A stretch of 64,000 bases of DNA from Mangrovimonas aestuarii (GTDB lineage: Bacteria; Bacteroidota; Bacteroidia; Flavobacteriales; Flavobacteriaceae). Numbering within the stretch: position 1 is the stretch's first letter; the number at the start of each line of letters is the position of its first letter. This document shows, one piece after another, positions 34,949 through 43,442 of the stretch. The DNA lies in the NCBI RefSeq assembly GCF_028767185.1, contig NZ_JARACK010000004.1:248001-312000 (forward strand). The letters are read 5' to 3'. The translations under genes and the position numbers were made by a program. Below the pieces are notes generated by a model. The model ran no database searches, was not told the origin of the DNA, and saw nothing but the letters and a program-made list of their open reading frames with translations.

Positions 34949-36016
34949 ATGTCATATCAAATCAATATAACAAAAGTAGAAAAGTCAAAAGTAGATGCTT
35001 TAGACTTTAACGATATACCATTGGGAAGAACCTTTACCGATCACATGTTTATTTGTGAATATGAAAACGGAGAGTGGAATAACCCAAGAATTGAGCCATT
35101 GGCTCCCATTGCAACTCATCCTGCAGCTATGGCTATCCACTATGGGCAGGCTATATTTGAAGGAATGAAAGCTTCTGTTGATACAGATGGTTCGCCAATG
35201 TTGTTCCGTCCGGACAAGAATGCAGAGCGCATGAATTTTAGTGCAGATCGTATGGGAATGCCACATTTCCCTGAAGATCTATTTGTAGAAGGATTGAAGC
35301 AGTTAGTTGCTTTGGAGCAAAACTGGATTCCTCCTCAGCCAGGAAGTGCATTGTATTTAAGACCGTTCATGTATGCCGATGAAGCTTTTATCGGGATGCG
35401 TGCAGCAACCAATTATAAGTTTATCATCATAGCTTCACCGGCAGGACCATTCTTCACCAAGCGAATTCGTTTATATGCAGAAACACAATTTATCCGTGCT
35501 GTAGAAGGTGGAACAGGAGAGGCTAAGGCAGCTGGAAATTACGCGGCAGCTATCCGTCCAACTGAATTGGCAAAAGCAAAAGGTTTCGATCAGGTATTGT
35601 GGTTGGATGCTCACGATTTTAATTTCATTCAGGAAGTAGGTACGATGAATATCTTTTTCAAAATAGGAGATGAATTTATTACACCTAGTCTTGATGGTGC
35701 TATCCTTAATGGAATCACTAGAATGAGCGTTATTGAACTTTTACGTGATAAAGGATATGTAGTAACCGAAAGGCCAATTTCCATTGAAGAGGTTATAGCA
35801 GCATCAAAAGACGGAAGCTTAAAGGAAGCTTTCGGAACAGGGACTGCTGTTGGCATTGCCATGATCCAGGATATTGGGTTTAAAGATGAGGTAATCCACG
35901 TTTCAGATGAAAGCCCTGTTGGGCAAATGGTGTTCGATACCATCAATGGAGTGCGTGCAGGAGAATTAGAGGATACTCATAACTGGATGGTTAAAATAGA
36001 AAATGAATTAGTTTAA
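34949..36016 (+). CDS. ilvE: Branched-chain amino acid aminotransferase (class IV)
   Basis: 355 aa from the ATG at 34949; a TTG at 34922 lies inside the E2 gene and would be an unlikely start. It is a fold-type IV PLP aminotransferase of the larger (eukaryote-like) BCAT group. Evidence: HYGQAIFEGMKA (about 72-83), LYLRPFMYADEAFIGM, K193 in GEAKAAGNYAAA as the PLP lysine, VLWLDAHDFNFIQEVGTMNIFF and GTGTAVGIAMI. It interconverts Leu, Ile and Val with their 2-oxoacids; some members accept phenylalanine. The place between the E2 and E1 genes points to catabolic use. Confidence 0.92.
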   Translation: MSYQINITKVEKSKVDALDFNDIPLGRTFTDHMFICEYENGEWNNPRIEPLAPIATHPAAMAIHYGQAIFEGMKASVDTDGSPMLFRPDKNAERMNFSADRMGMPHFPEDLFVEGLKQLVALEQNWIPPQPGSALYLRPFMYADEAFIGMRAATNYKFIIIASPAGPFFTKRIRLYAETQFIRAVEGGTGEAKAAGNYAAAIRPTELAKAKGFDQVLWLDAHDFNFIQEVGTMNIFFKIGDEFITPSLDGAILNGITRMSVIELLRDKGYVVTERPISIEEVIAASKDGSLKEAFGTGTAVGIAMIQDIGFKDEVIHVSDESPVGQMVFDTINGVRAGELEDTHNWMVKIENELV

Positions 36017-38055
36017 TGAAGAAAGATATATTAAAAAAAGGGTTTTTAAACCTTTGTACGGCCAAGGCTATGGCCGAACTTTACGAAGAGAACTTTCAAA
36101 CAGTATCAAAATACGTTCACGCTACCTCAAGAGGTCACGAAGCCATTCAAACAGCTTTGGGAATGCAATTGTTTCCTCAAGATTATGCCTTTCCTTATTA
36201 TAGGGATGATGCAATGCTATTAGCTTTTGGAATGCAACCTTACGATTTAATGTTGCAGTTATTGGCTAAAAAGGACGATCCGTTTTCTGGAGGACGTACT
36301 TATTATTCTCATCCAAGTTTAAAGGATGATGATAAACCTAAAATTCCACATCAATCATCGGCAACGGGAATGCAGGCTATTCCTGCTACCGGAGTTGCAA
36401 TGGGGATGCAGTATAAGGAAAAGGTAGGTTTACAAGATGAAGGAGAAAACCCGATAGCAGTATGTTCTTTGGGAGATGCATCGGTAACCGAAGGAGAAAT
36501 AGCCGAAGCACTTCAGATGGCAGCACTAAAGCAAATGCCAATTCTTTACTTAGTTCAAGATAATGGATGGGATATTTCGGCTAACGAAGCCGAGACACGC
36601 GCTCAAAGCGCTTTCGAATATGCTCAAGGATTTAAAGGTCTTGAAGCAATTTCGATTGACGGAGCAAACTTTATTGAAAGTTATGAGGCGGTAGAAAAGG
36701 TTATTGCAACCATCCGTAAGGAGCGTCGTCCGTTTTTGGTTCACGCCAAAGTACCATTACTGAACCACCATACTTCTGGTGTTCGTATGGAATGGTACCG
36801 AGACGATTTAGAAGAAGCACGCTCTAGAGATCCCTACCCAGTAATTAAGCAACAATTGTTGGATAATGGTTTTACAGCTGATGATATAGCCGAAATAGAA
36901 GCCGAAGCTAAAGCTAAGGTACAAGCTGATTACGAAAGAGCATTAAAAGCTGAAGACCCTTCACCAGAGGATTTGTTTACTCATGATTATGCACCCACAC
37001 CAGTTACGGCTGAAGTGGGAGAGCGTTCTCCTGAGGGAAGTGACAAAGTAGTCATGGTTGACTGTGCTCTGTTTGCAGTTGAAGAGCTGATGAAAAAGCA
37101 TAAAGAGTGTTTGCTTTACGGTCAGGATGTTGGAGGTCGATTGGGTGGAGTATTCCGTGAAGCAGCGACATTAGCTCAAAAGTTTGGAGACGACAGAGTA
37201 TTTAATACGCCTATTCAGGAAGCCTTCATTGTTGGTTCTACCGTAGGGATGAGTGCCGTTGGATTGAAACCTATTGTTGAGGTTCAGTTTGCCGATTATA
37301 TCTGGCCAGGATTAAACCAATTGTTTACCGAGGTTAGCCGTAGTTGCTACTTGTCAAACGGAAAATGGCCTGTAAGCATGATTTTACGTGTTCCTATTGG
37401 AGCTTATGGTAGTGGTGGGCCTTACCACTCGTCATCTGTAGAAAGTGTTGTAACAAACATTAGAGGCGTTAAAATCGCTTACCCAAGTAACGGTGCAGAT
37501 CTTAAAGGTTTGATGAAAGCCGCTTATTACGATCCTAATCCAGTAGTTATTTTTGAACACAAAGGGTTGTATTGGAGTAAAGTTCCGGGAACCAAAGGAG
37601 CTACTTCAGTAGAACCTTCAGAAGATTATATGTTACCATTTGGTCAGGCTAACGTGCTACAGGAAATATGGAAGCAGGATGATGTTGAAACCATGACAAT
37701 TGTTAGTTATGGAATGGGAGTACATTGGGCTATGAATGCTTCTAAAGGGATGCGAGATCAAATTGAAGTTATCGATTTGAGAACATTGTCTCCGTTAGAT
37801 GAGGAAACGATTATGAAATCGGTTAAGAAAACAGGAAAGTGTCTTGTTGTAACCGAAGAGCCTAGTAATAATAGTTTTTCCCGTGCTCTTGCGGGCAAAA
37901 TTCAGGAAGAATGCTTTAAATATTTAGATGCTCCGGTAATGACTATTGGTAGTGAAAATATGCCTGCAATTCCTTTGAATAGTACTTTGGAACAAACCAT
38001 GATTCCTTCAACAGAAAAGGTGAAAGCTAAAATAGAAGAAATTTTGGCGTACTAA
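36016..38055 (+). CDS. 2-oxoacid dehydrogenase E1, fused alpha and beta subunits (branched-chain type)
   Basis: 679 aa. Residues 1 to about 330 are E1-alpha with the thiamine diphosphate motif GDASVTEGEIAEALQMAA ... DNGWDIS (about 154-188) and the HHTSGVRMEWYR loop near 252. Residues about 345-679 are E1-beta: ALFAVEELMKKHKECLLYGQDVGG, FNTPIQEAFIVGSTVGMSAVGLKPIVEVQFADY (two blocks) and the C-terminal EEPSNNSFSRALAGKIQEE. The usual two genes are here one polypeptide, as in a known Bacteroidota arrangement. It shares a TAATG overlap with the aminotransferase gene. It decarboxylates branched-chain 2-oxoacids and perhaps phenylpyruvate. Confidence 0.94.
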   Translation: MKKDILKKGFLNLCTAKAMAELYEENFQTVSKYVHATSRGHEAIQTALGMQLFPQDYAFPYYRDDAMLLAFGMQPYDLMLQLLAKKDDPFSGGRTYYSHPSLKDDDKPKIPHQSSATGMQAIPATGVAMGMQYKEKVGLQDEGENPIAVCSLGDASVTEGEIAEALQMAALKQMPILYLVQDNGWDISANEAETRAQSAFEYAQGFKGLEAISIDGANFIESYEAVEKVIATIRKERRPFLVHAKVPLLNHHTSGVRMEWYRDDLEEARSRDPYPVIKQQLLDNGFTADDIAEIEAEAKAKVQADYERALKAEDPSPEDLFTHDYAPTPVTAEVGERSPEGSDKVVMVDCALFAVEELMKKHKECLLYGQDVGGRLGGVFREAATLAQKFGDDRVFNTPIQEAFIVGSTVGMSAVGLKPIVEVQFADYIWPGLNQLFTEVSRSCYLSNGKWPVSMILRVPIGAYGSGGPYHSSSVESVVTNIRGVKIAYPSNGADLKGLMKAAYYDPNPVVIFEHKGLYWSKVPGTKGATSVEPSEDYMLPFGQANVLQEIWKQDDVETMTIVSYGMGVHWAMNASKGMRDQIEVIDLRTLSPLDEETIMKSVKKTGKCLVVTEEPSNNSFSRALAGKIQEECFKYLDAPVMTIGSENMPAIPLNSTLEQTMIPSTEKVKAKIEEILAY

Positions 38056-38076
38056 GAAAGTATAATAGTAAAATTA

Positions 38077-38117
38077 AGAAAAGCACTGAACTTTTGGTTT
38101 GGTGCTTTTTCTTTTTG
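38077..38117 (+). terminator. Terminator of the paa/2-oxoacid dehydrogenase operon
   Basis: AAAAGCAC/GTGCTTTT stem (38079-38086 with 38102-38109) with further weak pairing in the loop and a T-rich end. It is the first clear terminator after the nqr-facing region on the plus strand since before paaE. Confidence 0.7.
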
Positions 38118-38132
38118 GTTAATATAGAAAAT

Positions 38133-38166
38133 AAAAAAGCCCGTCTATTTATAGACGAGCTTTAGC
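38133..38166 (-). terminator. Terminator of the cold-shock gene
   Basis: AAAGC-C-CGTCTAT / ATAGACG-A-GCTTT stem (about 38137-38163) with a short loop and, on the minus strand, a trailing run of T's. It lies 22 bp after the csp stop. Confidence 0.75.
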
Positions 38167-38187
38167 AAAAAAGTTAAAAAGTATATA

Positions 38188-38382
38188 TTAGATTACTTTT
38201 ACGTTTACCGCGTTTAAACCTTTTTTTCCTTCTTTTAGATCGAATTCTACTTCGTCACCTTCTCTAATCTCGTCGATCAATCCAGAAATGTGTACAAAAT
38301 GCTCTTTACTTGAATCGCTTTCTGTAATGAATCCAAAGCCTTTAGAGTCATTGAAAAATTTTACTGTACCTGTAATACTCAT
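38188..38382 (-). CDS. Cold shock domain protein (CspA family)
   Basis: 64 aa single cold-shock domain. RNP1 is KGFGFI (14-19) and RNP2 is HFVHIS (28-33), preceded by GTVKFFNDS. Such proteins bind single-stranded RNA and act as RNA chaperones. The leader is short (about 18 nt by the predicted promoter), in contrast to the long thermosensing leader of E. coli cspA, so cold regulation by that mechanism is unlikely. Monocistronic, with a promoter and a terminator of its own. Confidence 0.95.
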   Translation of the reverse strand: MSITGTVKFFNDSKGFGFITESDSSKEHFVHISGLIDEIREGDEVEFDLKEGKKGLNAVNVKVI

Positions 38383-38406
38383 GTTGTAATATATTTAATT
38401 ATGCTA

Positions 38407-38435
38407 CAAATGTATACTAATCATTTGAATGGCAA
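38407..38435 (-). promoter_or_regulatory. Promoter of the cold-shock gene
   Basis: TTG (-33, at 38435-38433), an 18-bp spacer, then TACATTTG (-7, at 38414-38407) on the minus strand. This is a full match to the flavobacterial TTG-N17-23-TAnnTTTG layout, 25 bp before the ATG. Confidence 0.65.
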
Positions 38436-38471
38436 TTGTTTTTTGGGAAATAATTATTAATAAAATTTTTG

Positions 38472-39011
38472 TTATTTATCAGATGGAGGATATCGTTCCA
38501 TTATTTTATTGACAAATTCTTTTATTCGTTCATCTTTTTTGTCCATGTTTTGAGATAAATACCCGCTTCCAACGCCCTGCCAAACGAGTTCCTTTTTATT
38601 AGCATCTATAAGGTCTACATAAAGCATACCTTCAGTAGAAGTTGATACCGATGTGTAATAATTGTTCCAGTACCAAGGACTCCAGCCCCAGCCATAACCA
38701 TAAGGTCCCCATCCGTCGTTGTAAACATTAATTTGTTCACGAGACTTTGTAAAAATGCTAACCAACAAATCTGGGCTTTCAGATTTTGTAAAGCCCTTAC
38801 TAGTAAGTTCAGATTCGATGGCTCTTAAGATTCTACGTTTGTCAAGATCGCTTATTTCAGCTTTGTCTATGCCAGGCTTATAAAAGGCAAAGGTTTTGAA
38901 ATTGTTGAAATCAACATTCTTGTCGTAGTCAGAGGCTACTTTTACCGAACTGCAGGAGGTTACAATCACTAATACCAGTAACAGCGCAATAGTTTTTAAG
39001 AATGTTTTCAT
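38472..39011 (-). CDS. DUF4136 lipoprotein
   Basis: 179 aa with a lipoprotein signal and lipobox VTSC (C20). The DUF4136 core is VASDYDKNVDFNNFKTFAFY near the N-terminus, RRILRAIESELTSKGF in the middle and the C-terminal LVWQGVGSGYLSQN...KIMERYPP. A Gly/Trp/Tyr-rich insert (GWGPYGYGWGWSPWYW) is typical of the family. Function unknown; the mature protein should sit in the outer membrane or periplasm. It starts 23 bp after the hutU stop on the same strand and may share its transcript. Confidence 0.88.
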   Translation of the reverse strand: MKTFLKTIALLLVLVIVTSCSSVKVASDYDKNVDFNNFKTFAFYKPGIDKAEISDLDKRRILRAIESELTSKGFTKSESPDLLVSIFTKSREQINVYNDGWGPYGYGWGWSPWYWNNYYTSVSTSTEGMLYVDLIDANKKELVWQGVGSGYLSQNMDKKDERIKEFVNKIMERYPPSDK

Positions 39012-39034
39012 AATTGTATCAGTTTGGTTTACTA

Positions 39035-41023
39035 CTAATTTAGCAAATTATCATCAACCAAGTTGGGCAATGTCACCTTTAAATTAGGTTCTACTTCCAT
39101 AGCTCTCTTAATAGCAAAAATAGCTTCATCATTTCTGGCCCAACTACGTCTTGCAATACCGTTGTTTACATCCCAGAAAAGCATTGATTTTAAGCGTCTT
39201 TCTGCGTCAGAAGAACCATCAATAACCATACCAAATCCACCGTTCATTACTTCTCCCCAGCCTACGCCACCTCCATTATGTATACTTACCCAAGTGGCAC
39301 CTCTAAAGCTGTCTCCAATAACATTGTGGATGGCCATATCTGATGTAAATCGTGATCCATCATATATGTTTGATGTTTCGCGGAATGGAGAGTCTGTTCC
39401 AGACACATCGTGGTGATCGCGACCAAGAACAACATATCCTATTTCACCTTTTGCTATAGCATCGTTGAAAGCTTTGGCAATTTTCATTCGGCCTTCTGCA
39501 TCGGCGTAAAGAATTCTAGCCTGAGAGCCTACAACCAATTTGTTTTCTTGGGCTCCCTTAATCCATTGAATGTTATCGGCCATTTGTTGCTGGATTTCCT
39601 GAGGGGAATTCTCCATGATTTCCTCTAAAACCTCACAAGCAATTGTATCTGTTTTTGCTAAGTCTTCTGGATTTCCTGAGGCACACACCCAACGGAAGGG
39701 GCCAAAACCATAATCGAAACACATTGGTCCCATAATATCCTGAACGTAACTAGGGTATTTAAATTCTCTTCCTAAAGTTGGGTTTTCGGCCATAACATCG
39801 GCTCCAGCGCGTGATGCTTCTAAAAGGAAGGCGTTTCCATAGTCAAAGAAATAAGTTCCTTTGGCAGTGTGTTTGTTTATAGCTTTCGCTTGACGACGTA
39901 AGGATTCCTGAACCTTTTCTTTGAATAGTTCAGGTTGGTTAGCCATCATATCATTAGCTTCTTCAAAGTCTAGTCCTGCAGGATAGTATCCTCCAGCCCA
40001 AGGATTATGCAATGATGTTTGATCGCTTCCTAAATCGACATAAACATCAGCCTCTGCAAACTTCTCCCATACATCTACTACATTTCCTTGATAAGCGATA
40101 GAAACAGTTTCCTTATTCTCTTGAGCTTCTTTAACACGTGTTACAAGTTCGTTTAAATCTTTTATTACTTCGTCTACCCAGCCTTGTGAATGACGTGTAT
40201 GAACAGCTTTAGGGTTCACTTCCGCGCAAACGGTAACACAGCCAGCAATGTTTCCTGCTTTTGGTTGTGCACCACTCATACCTCCCAATCCTGATGTTAC
40301 GAATAAGTTCCCTTGAGGAGATTTATTGATCTTTCTGAATCCATTCAAAACAGTAATCGTGGTTCCGTGAACAATACCTTGAGGTCCTATATACATATAA
40401 CTTCCAGCAGTCATTTGTCCGTATTGTGTAACTCCCAATGCATTGAATTTTTCCCAGTCGTCCGGTTGTGAGTAGTTAGGAATCATCATACCGTTGGTAA
40501 CAACCACTCTAGGAGCATCTTTATGTGAAGGGAATAATCCCATTGGGTGGCCCGAGTACATTACCAAAGTTTGCTCGTCGTTCATTTCAGCAAGATACTT
40601 CATGGTTAATCTGTACTGTGCCCAGTTTTGAAATACAGCTCCGTTACCACCGTAAGTAATCAATTCGTGAGGGTGCTGAGCAACGGCATAATCTAGGTTG
40701 TTTTGAATCATCAACATAATTGCTGCTGCCTGTTTCGATTTTGCAGGGTACTCGTCTATTGGACGTGCATACATTTTATAATCCGGACGTAAACGATACA
40801 TGTAAATACGACCATAATCTTCAAGCTCTTGCTTAAATTCTTCAACCAACTCCTCATGTTGGGATTTGTCAAAGTAGCGAAGCGCATTTTTTAAAGCAAG
40901 TTTCTTTTCTTCAGTATTTAATATTTCCTTACGCTTAGGCGCATGGTTTATTTCTGGATCGTATGCTTTTGGTTGTGGTAATGGATTTGGAATCCCTTCT
41001 AATATCTGTTCTTGAAATGTCAT
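39035..41023 (-). CDS. hutU: Urocanate hydratase (urocanase), long form
   Basis: 662 aa, about 100 longer than the 555-560-aa enzyme of enterobacteria and pseudomonads and closer to the eukaryotic length. It hydrates urocanate to imidazolone propionate with a tightly bound NAD+. Signatures: VVTNGMMIPNYS, TAGSYMYIGPQGIVHGTT, GLGGMSGAQPKAG (NAD-binding glycine loop), LGSDQTSLHNPWAGGYYP and FDYGFGPFRWVCASGNPEDL. No hutH, hutI or formiminoglutamate gene is in the window, so the rest of histidine breakdown must be encoded elsewhere. Confidence 0.95.
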   Translation of the reverse strand: MTFQEQILEGIPNPLPQPKAYDPEINHAPKRKEILNTEEKKLALKNALRYFDKSQHEELVEEFKQELEDYGRIYMYRLRPDYKMYARPIDEYPAKSKQAAAIMLMIQNNLDYAVAQHPHELITYGGNGAVFQNWAQYRLTMKYLAEMNDEQTLVMYSGHPMGLFPSHKDAPRVVVTNGMMIPNYSQPDDWEKFNALGVTQYGQMTAGSYMYIGPQGIVHGTTITVLNGFRKINKSPQGNLFVTSGLGGMSGAQPKAGNIAGCVTVCAEVNPKAVHTRHSQGWVDEVIKDLNELVTRVKEAQENKETVSIAYQGNVVDVWEKFAEADVYVDLGSDQTSLHNPWAGGYYPAGLDFEEANDMMANQPELFKEKVQESLRRQAKAINKHTAKGTYFFDYGNAFLLEASRAGADVMAENPTLGREFKYPSYVQDIMGPMCFDYGFGPFRWVCASGNPEDLAKTDTIACEVLEEIMENSPQEIQQQMADNIQWIKGAQENKLVVGSQARILYADAEGRMKIAKAFNDAIAKGEIGYVVLGRDHHDVSGTDSPFRETSNIYDGSRFTSDMAIHNVIGDSFRGATWVSIHNGGGVGWGEVMNGGFGMVIDGSSDAERRLKSMLFWDVNNGIARRSWARNDEAIFAIKRAMEVEPNLKVTLPNLVDDNLLN

Positions 41024-41156
41024 TTTTAATAATTTTTTTGTTGATAATTAATACGGTTTACTTCGGTGTAATTATCAACCTAAGGATAGCGGATATCCAC
41101 ACGATGATGCGTGAATGCCACTTTCCTTTTGTATGTCATTAAACGAATATCCAATG
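41024..41156. other. Intergenic region upstream of hutU
   Basis: No gene seen. It must contain the hutU promoter, but no convincing TAnnTTTG box could be placed. Confidence 0.4.
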
Positions 41157-41324
41157 CTATTTTCTGTTTATGGAATTAGTTTTTTTGTTGTAACCATATG
41201 GGCAATGCCTACATCCGCTCTCGCAACAATACCCTCGTTTTAAGTGGTATTGTTCGGTAAAGCAGCGGTAGCCTTCAGGGGTTAGGTAGTAATCGCCCTC
41301 TTCAATAGGGATGATTTTCTTCAT
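41157..41324 (-). CDS. DUF5522 small cysteine-rich protein
   Basis: 55 aa, found by reading the minus strand directly. The sequence begins MKKIIPIEEGDYYLTPEGYR and goes on with FTEQYHLKRGYCCESGCRHC and PYGYNKK. The YHLxRGxCCxxxCRHCPYG block, with Cys at 33, 34, 38 and 41, is the hallmark of DUF5522, a small conserved family related to the C-terminal part of some oxidoreductases. The cysteines look metal-binding. It has its own candidate promoter just upstream. Confidence 0.85.
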   Translation of the reverse strand: MKKIIPIEEGDYYLTPEGYRCFTEQYHLKRGYCCESGCRHCPYGYNKKTNSINRK

Positions 41325-41330
41325 ATTTGG

Positions 41331-41338
41331 CAAAGATA
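41331..41338 (-). promoter_or_regulatory. Candidate -7 box of the DUF5522 gene
   Basis: TATCTTTG on the minus strand, 6 bp upstream of the ATG at 41324, so the transcript would be nearly leaderless. Confidence 0.45.
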
Positions 41339-41373
41339 ATGTAATTTGGAGTGATTTTTGAATCTGTCCTTGT

Positions 41374-41724
41374 ATGATTTTAATTCTGAAACATTTGGTT
41401 CCTAAGGGGTATTCGGCAATGGCGATTTTTCCGTTTGTTTTTCTTCAGTATAAATCCCAAAAAGAGGATTTTGTTCTGCTTAACCATGAACGTATTCACC
41501 TTAGGCAACAATTGGAGCTTTTTGTATTACCATTTTATGTTTGGTATTTTATCGAATACTTATACCGATTGATTCAACATAAACAGCATAGGTTGGCATA
41601 TAGAAATATTTCTTTTGAAAGGGAAGCTTATAGTAATGAACATGATTTGGAATATCTGAGCCAACGACCGTTTTGGCAATTTTTAAAGTATCTTCGCGGC
41701 CATGAAGTTTCCCGAAATCCATAG
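41374..41724 (+). CDS. Small HExxH-motif protein, putative minimal metallopeptidase-like protein
   Basis: 116 aa. It has a zincin-type motif H38-E-R-I-H42 (LLNHERIHLRQQLELF) followed by a hydrophobic segment (about 49-68, FVLPFYVWYFIEYLYRLI) and FEREAYSNEHDLEYL at 81-95, where E82 or E84 could be the third ligand as in gluzincins. A short hydrophobic stretch at about 13-24 precedes the motif. Its 3' end overlaps the next gene by 23 bp in another frame, so it is a translationally linked pair. No function is known to me; peptidase activity is inferred only from the motif. Confidence 0.7.
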   Translation: MILILKHLVPKGYSAMAIFPFVFLQYKSQKEDFVLLNHERIHLRQQLELFVLPFYVWYFIEYLYRLIQHKQHRLAYRNISFEREAYSNEHDLEYLSQRPFWQFLKYLRGHEVSRNP

Positions 41725-42613
41725 CGTTAATCAAGAGGTGAAATTACCCGAGAAATACGGTGTATCCCTTTATATAAAACGAGAAGATCTTATTCATGAC
41801 TATATTTCCGGGAATAAATACCGAAAATTAAAGTACAATATTTTGGAAGCCGAAAGGCAAGGCAAAGATACCTTGTTAACGTTTGGCGGGGCATTTTCCA
41901 ATCATATAGCTGCTGTTGCAGCTGCAGGAGAGAAATTTGGGTTTAAGACTATAGGAGTGATAAGGGGTGAGGAATTGGCAGATAAGGTTGATGATAATCC
42001 TACTTTGAGATATGCTAAATCCTGTGGAATGACGTTTTGTTTTGTGAGTAGGAGCGATTATCGTAAAAAGAATAGCGATGTCTTTTTACAATCACTAGCG
42101 GAACAGTTTGGTGACTTTTACCCCATACCGGAAGGTGGGACAAATAATTTGGCTATTAAAGGCAGTGAAGAAATATTAGCAGAAGACGATAATACCTTCG
42201 ATTATATTTGCTGTGCTGTTGGTACTGGGGGGACAATTTCAGGGATTATTAATAGTACGTATAAGCACCAACAGATTATTGGGTTCCCAGCTCTTAAAGG
42301 CGATTTTTTACAAAAAGATATTAGTACATTTGTGACCAAAGAAAACTGGAGGTTACAAACTGATTATCATTTTGGTGGTTATGCCAAGGTAAATGCCGAA
42401 TTGGTTGATTTTATCAATGCCTTTAAACGACAATATCAAATTCCGTTAGATCCTGTTTATACAGGAAAGATGATGTACGGAATTATGGATATGATTAAAA
42501 AAGGTCATTTTGAAAGAGGAATTAAAATTTTGGCCATTCATACGGGAGGCATCCAAGGGATAGCAGGTATGAACTCCAGATTAAAACAAAAACAATTACC
42601 CTTAATCGATTGA
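41702..42613 (+). CDS. PLP enzyme of the ACC deaminase/D-cysteine desulfhydrase family
   Basis: 303 aa fold-type II PLP enzyme. The PLP lysine is K39 in ISGNKYRKLKYN, followed by TFGGAFSNHIAAVAAAGEKFG (about 60-80, phosphate region) and AVGTGGTISGII (about 178-189). Members remove ammonia from 1-aminocyclopropane-1-carboxylate or break down D-cysteine; the two are hard to tell apart by sequence alone. In a bacterium without clear plant association D-cysteine desulfhydrase-like use is more likely. The start overlaps the HExxH gene; the lipoprotein gene follows after 7 bp. Confidence 0.85.
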   Translation: MKFPEIHSVNQEVKLPEKYGVSLYIKREDLIHDYISGNKYRKLKYNILEAERQGKDTLLTFGGAFSNHIAAVAAAGEKFGFKTIGVIRGEELADKVDDNPTLRYAKSCGMTFCFVSRSDYRKKNSDVFLQSLAEQFGDFYPIPEGGTNNLAIKGSEEILAEDDNTFDYICCAVGTGGTISGIINSTYKHQQIIGFPALKGDFLQKDISTFVTKENWRLQTDYHFGGYAKVNAELVDFINAFKRQYQIPLDPVYTGKMMYGIMDMIKKGHFERGIKILAIHTGGIQGIAGMNSRLKQKQLPLID

Positions 42614-42620
42614 TATAAAT

Positions 42621-43427
42621 ATGAAACGAATCCTTTTAATAGCAGTTTTAGGTATTGCCTTAACCAGTTGTGGTAGCAAAAGGCAAGTAACTACAAAACG
42701 TTACGAACCAAGAAAGAGCAATACAACGACAACAACTCAAAGTTCAACAGCATCAACAAATACAGAAACGACTTCTAATTATTCAGATCCTGTTCAAGCT
42801 TATATTGCCACATATAGTGTGATAGCTCAAGACGAGATGCGTTTATATGGTATTCCAGCAAGCATAACTTTGGCTCAGGGTATATTAGAGTCGGGAAGTG
42901 GTAAAGGACGTTTGGCAGTACAGGCCAATAATCATTTCGGAATTAAATGTCACGATTGGACAGGAGATAGAATATATCATGACGATGATGCGAAACAGGA
43001 ATGTTTTAGAAAATATAACGATGCTAAATACTCCTTTAGGGACCACTCTTTGTTCTTAAAGAACAGAAATCGCTATTACAAGCTGTTTGACCTTAGAGAG
43101 GATGATTATAAAGGTTGGGCGAGAGAGCTAAGGGCAGCAGGTTATGCAACCGATAGAAAGTACCCAGATAAGTTAATAGACCTTATTCAACGCTATAATT
43201 TAGATCAATATGACGCTGAGGTGTTAGGTAAAAGATATAAGGGTATAGCAGAAGAGGCAGCGGTATCTAATAATATAGCGATATCGGAAAGACATGTTGT
43301 TAGTAAGGGAGATACATTGTATTCTATATCGAAGAAATACAACCTTACTGTTGATAAGCTAAAACAAATTAATGGATTAAAAGACAATTCTATTTCTATT
43401 GGTCAGGAATTGATTGTATCGCAATAA
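42621..43427 (+). CDS. Glucosaminidase lipoprotein with LysM domain
   Basis: 268 aa. Lipoprotein signal with lipobox LTSC (C17), a Thr/Ser-rich linker (about 25-55), then a glucosaminidase domain (about 60-205) with SITLAQGILESGSGKGRLA, in which the Glu is catalytic, NHFGIKCHDW and YSFRDHSLFL. The C-terminal LysM (about 222-268, HVVSKGDTLYSISKKYNLTV...) binds peptidoglycan. It cuts the glycan chain between GlcNAc and MurNAc in cell wall turnover. It is followed by hemL after 15 bp. Confidence 0.92.
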   Translation: MKRILLIAVLGIALTSCGSKRQVTTKRYEPRKSNTTTTTQSSTASTNTETTSNYSDPVQAYIATYSVIAQDEMRLYGIPASITLAQGILESGSGKGRLAVQANNHFGIKCHDWTGDRIYHDDDAKQECFRKYNDAKYSFRDHSLFLKNRNRYYKLFDLREDDYKGWARELRAAGYATDRKYPDKLIDLIQRYNLDQYDAEVLGKRYKGIAEEAAVSNNIAISERHVVSKGDTLYSISKKYNLTVDKLKQINGLKDNSISIGQELIVSQ

Positions 43428-43442
43428 AACAAATTGAAACCT

